DNA from: Alphaproteobacteria bacterium
GTDB taxonomy: Bacteria > Pseudomonadota > Alphaproteobacteria > Micavibrionales > UBA2020
Direction: 5' to 3'
Length of the DNA stretch: 64,000 nucleotides
NCBI GenBank assembly: GCA_030682495.1
Contig: JAUXOC010000057.1
Span: 1 to 64,000 of the forward strand
Shown here: positions 46,279-53,226 of the stretch, piece after piece
How positions within the stretch are numbered: the first letter of the stretch is position 1
How the letters are laid out: each line of letters begins with the position of its first letter
Made by a program: the position numbers and the translations under genes
The notes under the pieces: generated by a model
Databases searched by the model: none
Told to the model about the DNA's origin: nothing
What the model saw: the letters and a program-made list of their open reading frames with translations, nothing else

Positions 46279-46724
46279 CCGGCACCGCCTTTACGCTTCA
46301 GACCGAAAAAATCCCATCCGTTCCGCCGACATCCAGAGATCAGCGTCGCAACCTGTGAAAGGCTCCGGTATACAGTGCCTTGGTATTCGTAGCCATGCGC
46401 CTGCACCAGAACGGAATGCCGGACGCCGCCGTGCATACGCACAAGCCGGGTACCCGGCTTGATCTGAGGTTCATTGTCATCGAAACACCGGGAATTTCTC
46501 TTATAAGCCTTTATCATCAGATCAAGGCGCATTTGCTGATCCGGCGCCAAACCGCCGGTTTCCAGCTCTTTCAGCCTGAACTCGAGGCTTTTCTCGAGCA
46601 TTGTGCGGCCAATGAGCCCATGCGGCTGCACACCCCAGTACTCAGCCCATTTCCGGCGCAAGTCGGCCAGTGGAAGGCCGGTAATGGTATTGTCATATAT
46701 TTGATTTAATTGATTCTTTTGCAT
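46275..46724 (-). CDS. DUF2924 protein, recombinase partner
   Basis: A 149-residue basic protein of the DUF2924 family, which is regularly found directly before serine recombinases on alphaproteobacterial islands. Recognisable parts are LADLRRKWAEYWGVQPHGLI, TRLVRMHGGVRHSVLVQAHG, and the C-terminal YEYQGTVYRSLSQVATLISG and WDFFGLKR, which resemble a small DNA-binding domain. It has a strong ribosome-binding site (GGGAGGTGG). It is divergent from the RexAB-like pair with 138 bases between. Its job is unknown; a recombination directionality or accessory factor is a reasonable guess. Confidence 0.82.
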   Translation of the reverse strand: MQKNQLNQIYDNTITGLPLADLRRKWAEYWGVQPHGLIGRTMLEKSLEFRLKELETGGLAPDQQMRLDLMIKAYKRNSRCFDDNEPQIKPGTRLVRMHGGVRHSVLVQAHGYEYQGTVYRSLSQVATLISGCRRNGWDFFGLKRKGGAG

Positions 46725-46799
46725 TCATAACCACCTCCCATATGTCCATGAACGCTTGCTTTTAAGAGGAAGTCCAGTCGATTTTTTCGGGTAAATCAC

Positions 46800-46829
46800 T
46801 GACTTAAATCATTTAAAAGATACGATAAT
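46800..46829 (+). promoter_or_regulatory. Candidate promoter and operator of the RexAB-like pair
   Basis: TGACTT (46800-46805) and GATAAT (46824-46829) are spaced 18 bases apart, as -35 and -10 elements. Between them lies a perfect palindrome TTAAAT-C-ATTTAA (46804-46816), well placed for a repressor. The gene's ribosome-binding site (AGGAAG) follows six bases before the ATG at 46863. Confidence 0.45.
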
Positions 46830-46862
46830 CGCTCATCACCACAAGCTTGATAGGAAGCAATA

Positions 46863-47735
46863 ATGGACAAAAAGGTCTGCGTCAGATTTTTTCAACTGCG
46901 TCGTAATTCTGAGAACGATATGTCTTTTTCAGACTGCCTTGCGTCTATCGCCGCCGCCCGACTGGGGGAGTGGATAGACTTGGGCGATGACGTGCTTGTC
47001 CGGCTTGAGCGTCATCAGCTTGATGGCGCCTTCATCAAGGGAGAATTCACCCGAAAGCAAACTACCAATATTCCTCCGAAAGCAAACGGTGATGGAGACC
47101 CTCTTGTTGCAAGCGCCGACCCGATCGCGCACAGAGCAGCATTTCAATATCACCCGGCTCTTTCTATCCTGGCTCTTGAATCAAACAAGCAGGGGATGAC
47201 ACTCGCCAAAATTGACAAAATGATTAAACAAGCTCTCCATCATTCAGGATTCGATTACCTGCCAGTCGCATCCGATGCTGCCTGGGAGAAGTTTTCCTCC
47301 TGCAGCCCCCGAAAAATGACACTTAAGGTGGCAAACCCGGAAAACCTTTCTGTCGCAGAAAACGCAACACGATCTGTCGCCCAAAATCTGAATGACCTGA
47401 AAGAAATATTTGGTGGCCCTGTCATAGAAGTTTCCGTCGGTTTTGGCCGACAGAGGGAGGGAGCGCTCAACAAAAGAGCATTGGTGTCTTTTTTCGGCGA
47501 CCTGATTCGGCAACAAGAAGCCGGTTATAGAGGGGTTCAAAAAATTGAAATCAAAGCTGAAGGAGAAGAAGAGCCTATTGATCTCCTTCTGGAACAAGTT
47601 AAAGAGAAAGACGTTTTAGATCTTAGCGATACCAATATTGAGGAACACTATAGGTCCAGGCGACAGTTTATAGAGCGCGCATTCGGTAAATATTTACCGT
47701 CGATGCGAGCCACCTACGGTCAAGCAGCAGCATAA
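46863..47735 (+). CDS. RexA-like soluble protein of a candidate two-gene abortive-infection system
   Basis: A 290-residue cytoplasmic protein with no signal peptide. The start has AGGAAG six bases upstream. Segment order resembles lambda RexA (279 aa): a short N-terminal strand pair, a 'short helix then G-E-W-I-D' stretch (CLASIAAARLGEWIDLG, RLERHQLDGAFIKGEF), a middle part with PALSILALESNKQGMTLAKI, a low-conservation region, and a C-terminal helical part (NIEEHYRSRRQFIERAFGKY) like the RexA end. It may equally belong to a DUF6731-type family of the same size. No catalytic motif is visible. Four bases separate it from a four-helix membrane protein, as in RexA-RexB. Function is inferred from layout only. 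Confidence 0.5.
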   Translation: MDKKVCVRFFQLRRNSENDMSFSDCLASIAAARLGEWIDLGDDVLVRLERHQLDGAFIKGEFTRKQTTNIPPKANGDGDPLVASADPIAHRAAFQYHPALSILALESNKQGMTLAKIDKMIKQALHHSGFDYLPVASDAAWEKFSSCSPRKMTLKVANPENLSVAENATRSVAQNLNDLKEIFGGPVIEVSVGFGRQREGALNKRALVSFFGDLIRQQEAGYRGVQKIEIKAEGEEEPIDLLLEQVKEKDVLDLSDTNIEEHYRSRRQFIERAFGKYLPSMRATYGQAAA

Positions 47736-47738
47736 CTC

Positions 47739-48218
47739 GTGATGAAAATAGACATATATTCTTTTTTGCCCGCTTCTCTAATAACAGGCATTTACTTCTA
47801 TAAAATGAATACAGTCCATCAATTTATTAGAGAGGTAGATCTAGATCTCCAAATAATTTTTTCAGGAGCATTCAGCCTCTGTGGAATTTTAACAGGGTTT
47901 TTATTTACAATTTATTGCTTCATAGCGGTGAGCAGCAACGCATTTATAGACAGGATTCGAAATACACACACATTCTACGGCGCAAAATCTTTCGTTATAA
48001 AAACAATCCTTATAAGCCTTTTCTCTACCTTCTATTCGCTGCTTCTATCAGCATTCAGATGGCCGCTAACAGAAGCAACGGTAGATGTATATACAAAATT
48101 TACGCTTTGTGGCTGGCTTTTTATTTTTACAGCAAACATCCTGTATTTTTTAAGATGCCTGCAGCATTTTATGCTTATGGCAGATGGGTTACCGCCCCAG
48201 AAACCGCCCGCTGGATAA
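47739..48218 (+). CDS. Four-helix membrane protein, RexB-like partner
   Basis: A 159-residue inner-membrane protein. Four hydrophobic segments are seen: YSFLPASLITGIYFYKM (about 7-23), IIFSGAFSLCGILTGFLFTI (about 39-58, extending into YCFIAV), FVIKTILISLFSTFYSLLLS (about 85-104) and FTLCGWLFIFTANILYFLRC (about 120-139). The C-terminal tail is short and polar. Lambda RexB is also a small four-helix membrane protein (144 aa) placed directly after RexA, and there it is thought to depolarise the membrane of infected cells. The frame starts at a GTG (47739) or the adjoining ATG (47742), four to seven bases after the upstream stop, so translation is probably coupled. Sequence similarity to RexB is not claimed. 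Confidence 0.55.
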   Translation: MMKIDIYSFLPASLITGIYFYKMNTVHQFIREVDLDLQIIFSGAFSLCGILTGFLFTIYCFIAVSSNAFIDRIRNTHTFYGAKSFVIKTILISLFSTFYSLLLSAFRWPLTEATVDVYTKFTLCGWLFIFTANILYFLRCLQHFMLMADGLPPQKPPAG

Positions 48219-48247
48219 AAATACTTTCTTCAATTTTTGATATCACC

Positions 48248-48919
48248 TTACGCAGCGATGCCCATCACCACACTATTCCATGCAGTTCGATGCTCATGGG
48301 CTATTGCTTTATCATTCTGCAAAAGTTCCACATAAGCAGGGAATATTAAGCTAGGGTCATTTAGAAGGCGGAGATAGTATCTGATTGACGGCATAACGCC
48401 GTTAGCAATAACTTGGCAGTCATATACAGCCTTAATGTTTTCGATAACTTTTCGCGCACCTTCATCTGGCTCACAATTTTGGTGCGTCGTTAGGATGTAA
48501 TAGCGTGATATCGATTTATCCATCACTTTAAGCTGAACATCCGCTGCAATTGCCTCTGTGATTGACAAATTGTGTTTGACTTCAACAGCTTCGAAAATTC
48601 CTTCCAATGTATCATCAGATACCTCGATATCGCCAATAGACCCTGTTTGAGAATCAGCAGCTGAATGCTCATTAAGAGGCTTTACGGTTTTTCCGTCATA
48701 CCTGCGAAGCTCCGGCACCATAACGCTATAAATAGCATGGAGTGCCAGAACGGGAAGCCTTGATGCTCCTTTCGCCCCTTTATATGATCGGAAAAAGTGC
48801 TGATGGAAGATCTCAACTATTGTTCCGATATCATGGGTTTTTGGTATCGAAAGTGTGATCCGAACCTCTTCGCGCCGATCATAGCAACGGGCTTCAGCCA
48901 TGTATGCACGGATGTCCAC
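48248..48919 (-). pseudogene. N-terminally truncated SacI-like type II restriction endonuclease
   Basis: A 223-residue frame that looks like the C-terminal two thirds of a SacI-family enzyme (full length near 350). Key parts are SRLPVLALHAIYSVMVPELR, GSIGDIEVSD, the PD-(D/E)XK-type GIFEAVEVKHNL (E-x-K), RYYILTTHQNCEP and DCQVIANGVMPSIRYYLRLL. The N-terminal 18 residues (MDIRAYMAEARCYDRREE) are antisense to the start of the recombinase remnant at 48900, so the true 5' end was lost at that junction. No cognate methyltransferase is present, which would be lethal for an active enzyme; it is therefore probably inactive. Confidence 0.6.
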
Positions 48920-49565
48920 GGATCATCAGAAGTATTCGACCGAAAATCAGGCCGATGCTATTCGGGAATATGCCGTGCGCCGAAACATGGAGACCGTCAG
49001 GACTTATACCGATGCGGGGAAAAGCGGCCTTAAACTCGACGGCCGCGATGCCTTAAAGCAGCTCATCTCAGACGTGCAGTCCGTTGCGGCGGAATTCTCG
49101 GCCATACTCGTACTGGACGTAACCCGCTGGGGTCGGGATTTCCGCTATATTGAGATCAACCGGCAACTTCGCAAGCTTTACCCCGAAATCGTCGAGGGGG
49201 CGATCCGACGCATTCAGGAGATGGGCGGCGTTATCCGCAGAGAGGTGACCAATGACCTTATAGTCCTGAATGAAGAGATTAAAGTTTCGGTCGTTATCTG
49301 CAGATGTGTTCAAACCGCGGCTGGCTCGAACAGGTGGAAATTGCATCTGGATACAGGGCTTCTGCCGGACATTACGATCGTCATCAGGATGGACGAGAAT
49401 ACCGTCGCCCCGCTTGATTATTATTTACTGCCCGCTATCGACATCGAAAACCCGAAAATCCGACTTACCGACAATAACCATCTGGCTCTTGAAGCTTACC
49501 GGTTCGAAGATTTGGAGCCCTTTTTCATGCTGATAGAGCGCACAGAAGTACCGGAGGCCGCATGA
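48900..49565 (+). pseudogene. Second serine recombinase, internal deletion
   Basis: Begins YARMSTDHQKYSTENQADAI, the catalytic N-terminus of a large recombinase family of about 540 residues, and reads to LVLDVTRWGRDF. It then jumps directly to the C-terminal domain (YIEINRQLRKLYPEIVEGAI, LDYYLLPAIDIENPKIRL, ALEAYRFEDLEPFF), skipping some 300 residues of recombinase domain. The join is in frame. The first few residues before YARM are also lost: the frame upstream reads QRASA after a stop, without a start codon. A 221-residue product could be made from the ATG at 48900 but would lack the DNA-binding domain. The following ParB-like gene overlaps by four bases. Confidence 0.8.
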
Positions 49566-50014
49566 AGAAAGAAAATACCTCCAAGGTTACGATGATTGAA
49601 ATAGATCGAATAAATATCCTGAACCCGCGTGTCAGGAACAAGAAAGCCTTTAATCAAATTGTCGATAATATTGCCCAAGTCGGCTTGAAACGGCCGATAA
49701 CCGTTACGCCCTGCCTATCCGGCACAACAGGAAAGGAGTATGATCTGGTCTGCGGCCAGGGTCGCCTCGAGGCTTTTCTCTCATGCGGACAAAGGCCCGA
49801 AAAGAAAGAGCACCTGCAGCAGAAACGCGACATTCAACTGGGGTTTGACGCAGAAATATTGAGCCTCGAAATCGGTAAGATTATGCCCATCAAAACTATA
49901 TCTGAGAGAGTGCGCGGTTCACGCCGCTACCAGCAGATCGTCGTTTCGATCAGAGAAGTCGGCATTATAGAGCCTCCCGTCGTGACGCCGTCGCCACATA
50001 TGAAGGGACGATAA
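49562..50014 (+). pseudogene. Fused remnant of two ParB/RepB-like partition genes
   Basis: A 150-residue frame. Residues 1-76 (VTMIEIDRINILNPRVRNKK, LKRPITVTPC, YDLVCGQGRLEAFLSCGQ) are the ParB N-terminal domain of RepB-like proteins found next to this recombinase family. From about residue 90 (FDAEILSLEIGKIMPIKTIS, then RYQQIVVSIREVGIIEPPVV) it reads like the N-terminus of the second RepB-like gene usually found downstream. It ends abruptly at HMKGR. An internal deletion seems to have joined the two and removed the helix-turn-helix parts of both, so it is unlikely to work in partition. Confidence 0.7.
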
Positions 50015-50042
50015 CCGCCTGTTTTCACAGAGTTCCGCAAGG

Positions 50043-50071
50043 TTGACTTGCCTGCCCCCCTTCCCTACACT
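50043..50071 (+). promoter_or_regulatory. Sigma-70-like promoter
   Basis: TTGACT (50043-50048) and TACACT (50066-50071) with a 17-base spacer, close to consensus in both boxes. It would drive the coiled-coil gene starting at 50159 and lies just outside the right edge of the island. Confidence 0.65.
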
Positions 50072-50158
50072 TTGGCGGTATTCAGGATTTTCAATTATTT
50101 ACTATTTTCCGAGGCGCAGCGTATCGTCTCCCCTTCCAAAAAGCAGGAGCACATAAAT

Positions 50159-50977
50159 ATGTTTGGCAAGAAAAACAGCAAAGACACTGCCGCGAAACCC
50201 GAAGCCGCCGCAAACGAAAACGGTGCTGCCGCTTCTGCCCCGCCCGCCGAAGAAAAAGGGTTCAAGGACAGACCGCGCCCCGTATCGATCTTCCGCGCCG
50301 AAGCCGCCAAAACCACGGCCGCAAAGCAGGACACCGCTGAAAAGCGTGCTGTGGTCGATACGCAGCTGAAAGGCCTGCTCGACAAATACACCCCCACGCT
50401 GGAGGCGCACGACAAGCAGCTGACCGCTGCGGGTGACGCGCGCATCAAAGTCCGCCGCGAAACGGTTGAGGGTTTGACGCAGGAAGTCGGCACGTCAAAG
50501 CAGCTGATCGCCGAGCTGGAAAAAAGACTGCAGGAAGAACGCGCCAAACTGGCACGCTCCGAAAACAGCCTTTACACCGCCAGCCGCGAGTTGAAAGACG
50601 AAAGCGGCAAAATTGCCAAAGAACACAAAGCCGCCATGAAAGCGAAAAAACAGGAACTGGGCGGAAAAATTTCGACCGCGCGCAAAGAACGCAGCGCTGT
50701 TTACAGCGCCACAGGCGAGAAAATGCGCAGCGAACGCTGGCATACCTTTGCCCGCACGACCAAGGAAGGGCTGGCCGTGGTGCCTGACCTCACCATGCGG
50801 TTCCTGAAAGCCGCCGGACGCGGCATCAGCGAAATGAAAGCCGTCTTCGGACGTTCAGCCCGAAGCGCGAAGAAGGGCTTTGACGAGCCGACACTGTTCA
50901 GCATCCGCCGCGAAGAGCCGGTGACGCCACCGAAAAAAGAAGCGAAGCCCAAGCCGCCCAAAGCGCCGCAGCCCTAA
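50159..50977 (+). CDS. Cytoplasmic coiled-coil protein of unknown function
   Basis: A 272-residue, highly charged protein. A low-complexity Ala/Pro/Lys N-terminus is followed by long helices (LDKYTPTLEAHDKQLTAAGD; SKQLIAELEKRLQEERAKLA; KEHKAAMKAKKQELGGKIST). The C-terminus is basic and proline-rich (KKEAKPKPPKAPQP). No membrane segment or enzyme motif. The start at 50159 is supported by AGGAG nine bases upstream; the frame open to 50048 is ignored. A strong promoter lies upstream and a terminator downstream, so it is a single-gene unit that is probably well expressed. Family not recognised. Confidence 0.72.
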   Translation: MFGKKNSKDTAAKPEAAANENGAAASAPPAEEKGFKDRPRPVSIFRAEAAKTTAAKQDTAEKRAVVDTQLKGLLDKYTPTLEAHDKQLTAAGDARIKVRRETVEGLTQEVGTSKQLIAELEKRLQEERAKLARSENSLYTASRELKDESGKIAKEHKAAMKAKKQELGGKISTARKERSAVYSATGEKMRSERWHTFARTTKEGLAVVPDLTMRFLKAAGRGISEMKAVFGRSARSAKKGFDEPTLFSIRREEPVTPPKKEAKPKPPKAPQP

Positions 50978-50999
50978 GCGCGTCGGCACGGAACAAACA

Positions 51000-51031
51000 A
51001 AAAGGCCGCCTGCATCTGCGGGCGGCCTTTT
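51000..51031 (+). terminator. Intrinsic terminator after the coiled-coil gene
   Basis: A perfect 11-bp stem AAAAGGCCGCC / GGCGGCCTTTT with a 10-base loop; the U-run is short (TTTT, then GCTT). It also faces the convergent SYLF gene. Confidence 0.8.
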
Positions 51032-51067
51032 GCTTGGGTAAGATATTCTTCTCGCCTTACCTTTGAT

Positions 51068-51628
51068 TTAGCGTCTGACTTTGGAAACCTTGGTTCCCTC
51101 AAGGCTCAGCCCTGCCATCAGGCCTTGCTGGCCAAAGATAAAGGCATAGGCATCATCTTGCAGCGTCGAGCTGGACAGGTTCTTGGCGACGCCTTCATCG
51201 ACCAGAACAACGGTCGGGCCCACACCGATTTCCCAACCTTGCGAGTCATGCAATGTTTCCAGCGCCTTGTCTGTCATCAGGAAGACGGCGTAGGCGTAAG
51301 ATTGCGCACCCGCCTGCAAACCCCATGAACCGCCGACGGAATTGTAATAGTCTTCGACTTTTCCGTTCTTAATCAGCTGGCCTTCGCCATAGCTGCCGCC
51401 AAAGACAAGACCGGCCTTGACGATATTCGGGAAGATAAGGATGGCTTTGGCAGTGCCGGAAAGTTTTTTCGCAAGCGGGTTGCTATCGTAAAGACTTTGC
51501 AAAGCCTGGGCTGACTCTTTATCCAGCTCTTCCGCCGTCGCAGCCTGAGCCTGATGCGTCACACCCGGATGGATAAACGATGCCATGACAAGCATAAGGG
51601 TTAGAAAAAACATACGAATATTTGACAT
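51068..51628 (-). CDS. Exported SYLF-domain (YSC84-like) lipid-binding protein
   Basis: A 186-residue protein with a signal peptide (FLTLMLVMASFIHPGVTHQ, then AQA). The SYLF domain covers the mature part: AKAILIFPNIVKAGLVFGGS, YYNSVGGSWGLQAGAQSYAY, GWEIGVGPTVVLVDEG, YAFIFGQQGLMAGLSLEGTK. The family binds phosphoinositides or other lipids in eukaryotes; in bacteria it appears in envelope-stress gene groups. The start at 51628 has AGGAG eight bases upstream. It is the last of four minus-strand genes that look like a stress cluster. Confidence 0.88.
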   Translation of the reverse strand: MSNIRMFFLTLMLVMASFIHPGVTHQAQAATAEELDKESAQALQSLYDSNPLAKKLSGTAKAILIFPNIVKAGLVFGGSYGEGQLIKNGKVEDYYNSVGGSWGLQAGAQSYAYAVFLMTDKALETLHDSQGWEIGVGPTVVLVDEGVAKNLSSSTLQDDAYAFIFGQQGLMAGLSLEGTKVSKVRR

Positions 51629-51655
51629 TTCAATCTCCTGAAAAAAAATCATTGG

Positions 51656-51688
51656 AAAGTCCGGCCCCCCAAAAGGCGCCGGACTTTT
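51656..51688. terminator. Hairpin between csbD-like and SYLF genes
   Basis: Stem AAAGTCCGGC / GCCGGACTTT, usable in both directions. On the minus strand it follows the CsbD-like gene by 16 bases; the U-tract there is short, so partial termination is likely. Confidence 0.6.
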
Positions 51689-51703
51689 TCTTGTGTGAAG
51701 CGG

Positions 51704-51874
51704 TTATTTTTTAGCGGTATCCTTCAGACCCCCAAGGGCGTTTTGAATTTTACCCTCGAGTTTCTGGGCTTTGCCTTCTGCTTTCAGCTTGGCATCGCCT
51801 GTCAGTTTTCCGGCAGTCTCTTTGATCGTTCCCGCCACTTGCTTGGCAGAACCTTTGATGCGGTCTTTATGCAT
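51704..51874 (-). CDS. CsbD-family small stress protein (56 aa)
   Basis: A 56-residue protein beginning MHKDRIKGSAKQVAGTIKET, containing AGKLTGDAKLKAEGKAQKLE and ending GKIQNALGGLKDTAKK. This is the full CsbD pattern (hydrophilic, Lys/Gly/Ala-rich, 'KG-x-x-K-x-x-x-G-x-x-K-E-x-x-GK-x-x-GD' spacing). Members are induced by general stress in many bacteria; the mechanism is unknown. AAGGA nine bases before the ATG supports the start. It lies 22 bases from the next gene of the stress cluster, on the same strand. Confidence 0.9.
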   Translation of the reverse strand: MHKDRIKGSAKQVAGTIKETAGKLTGDAKLKAEGKAQKLEGKIQNALGGLKDTAKK

Positions 51875-51896
51875 GGGGCATTCCTTTGTTTAAGTA

Positions 51897-52343
51897 TTAG
51901 CGGTTATTATGATTTTGGCGATAATGCCTGTTGTTATAGTCACGATCGACACGGACGCCGAATTCCTGCAGCGTATGGATCGTCATACCTGTGCGGCCGG
52001 GGTAGCGTACCGTTTGGTAATCCAGAATGGCCTGTGACGTGCTACGGCCCCAGATGCCGTCAATCTTGCCACGGTAAAAACCTTCTCTGGCGAGCGACGT
52101 CTGGACTTTGCGCACATCTTCACGGCTCAGATCTTCGCCACGGATCACATAAGATTCATGTCTGGAATCTCTGTTGTCATGCTTATAGTAGCCCGCGTTA
52201 TCTCTGTAATATTTGTTGTTTTGCTGATCTTCCGTCTCGCTATGTCTGTATTCGCGGTTCTGCGTGTTGCTGCCGTGCGGTGCGGCACAAGCGCCCAGAG
52301 AAACCGTGGCCGCCAGTGCCAACATTATGATTTTGCTTTTCAT
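51897..52343 (-). CDS. Lipoprotein with peptidoglycan-binding domain
   Basis: A 148-residue lipoprotein. Signal peptide and lipobox: MLALAATVSLGAC (cysteine at residue 19). A polar His/Arg/Asn/Tyr-rich linker (TQNREYRHSETEDQQNNKYY) leads to a small peptidoglycan-binding-1-like domain: DVRKVQTSLAREGFYRGKID, GIWGRSTSQAILDYQ. It would tether the outer or inner membrane to the murein. The tail (RDYNNRHYRQNHNNR) is again basic. Third gene of the minus-strand stress cluster. Confidence 0.82.
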   Translation of the reverse strand: MKSKIIMLALAATVSLGACAAPHGSNTQNREYRHSETEDQQNNKYYRDNAGYYKHDNRDSRHESYVIRGEDLSREDVRKVQTSLAREGFYRGKIDGIWGRSTSQAILDYQTVRYPGRTGMTIHTLQEFGVRVDRDYNNRHYRQNHNNR

Positions 52344-52371
52344 CGTATGTTTTCCTTCTTTGTCTATTTAA

Positions 52372-52881
52372 TCAAGCGGCGCGGGACATAACATCTTTTG
52401 CATCGGCACCGCTGAGGATGTCTTTGACTCTTTGCGTACCGGCATCATCCTTGGATTCAACAGCGATAAGAATACCACCCTTGCGGACGGCCTCTTCATA
52501 CAGCTTGGCTTCATGTTCAGGAATGCCCTGGCCGACAAGCGCGCCGAGCAGCCCGCCCGTTGCCGCACCAGCACCCAGACCGACAAGACCGCCGATCAAC
52601 GCGCCGGAAACAACAAGATTCAGGCCCGGAATAAGCAGTGTACCTGCCGAGGCCAGCGCCAGACCGATTGCGCCCGCAAGGCCGCCAATCGCTGCACCTG
52701 TTGCCGCGCCATCACCGGCTTTGGAGCCTGTCTCGATACCGAAATGCTTGCCGCGTGTGTCTTCAGAAACAAGCAGCGTAATTTCTTTTTCGCTGTAGCC
52801 TGCATGCTCGAGCTTATAAAGCGCCGAATCTGCTGCTGCACGTGTATCGAAGACAGCCGTAATGACTTTTGATTGAGACAT
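52372..52881 (-). CDS. General-stress-type protein with glycine-zipper region
   Basis: A 169-residue protein. The N-terminal domain (VITAVFDTRAAADSALYKLE, YSEKEITLLVSED) matches the general stress protein 17M-like fold. A long Gly/Ala region (GAAIGGLAGAIGLALASAGT and LVSGALIGGLVGLGAGAATG) looks like paired membrane-active glycine zippers. It ends GGILIAVESKDDAGTQRVKD, an extra beta strand-helix. Such proteins appear with CsbD and SYLF genes in stress regulons. First gene of the cluster. Confidence 0.8.
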   Translation of the reverse strand: MSQSKVITAVFDTRAAADSALYKLEHAGYSEKEITLLVSEDTRGKHFGIETGSKAGDGAATGAAIGGLAGAIGLALASAGTLLIPGLNLVVSGALIGGLVGLGAGAATGGLLGALVGQGIPEHEAKLYEEAVRKGGILIAVESKDDAGTQRVKDILSGADAKDVMSRAA

Positions 52882-53226
52882 GGTTTTTCCTTTAAAGAGT
52901 TAGGCCCTGTAAATGAGGACAAGTGGCCGTTGGTAAAGCGGTAAGAACAGATATAGCTGGCGGCAGATAAGGATGCGATGCGGGATGCCGCTGCCCGCAT
53001 AAGGGCGGCGCAAGGAAGCCTTTTTTGCGATATAATCCGCCAGATATTCAGCCTGTATTTTACGCTACTGTTAAAACCTTGCCCTCGCCAAGCGACAATA
53101 TGGAACATGCTTGCGGTCTTAACCGGCGCGCATGACAGCACGGCAAAAACGGCGCAAATTGTTGTTTTTACGCGCCGTCCCGCGTAATCTGCGCGCAGCA
53201 TCACACCAACCGCAAAGAGGATATTC
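52882..53226. other. Intergenic region before ldh
   Basis: 345 bases without a gene, between the divergent stress cluster and the lactate dehydrogenase. A TATAAT hexamer at 53031-53036 could be a -10 box for ldh, but I see no good -35 box at the right distance. Nothing else is supported. Confidence 0.4.

Larger units (their letters stand above)
43540..50014. mobile_element. Decaying genomic island next to tRNA-Gln
   Basis: About 6.5 kb that is richer in A+T than the flanks. It contains parts of two large serine recombinases, a DUF2924 gene, ParB/RepB-like remnants, a PLD nuclease, a truncated SacI-like restriction enzyme and a RexAB-like gene pair. The tRNA marks the left edge. The right edge lies between the ParB remnant (50014) and the sigma-70-like promoter at 50043. 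No direct repeats were found by eye. Several of its genes carry frameshifts or internal deletions, so the element itself is probably immobile. Confidence 0.75.

Noticed and set aside
47915-48349. A second 144-residue frame overlapping the RexB-like gene
   Set aside because: Shifted frame of the membrane protein; it has no ribosome-binding site and runs past the true stop.
43465-50060. Direct repeats of the tRNA 3' end as att sites of the island
   Set aside because: I looked for a second copy of the tRNA-Gln T arm and acceptor sequence near 50,000 and found none by eye.
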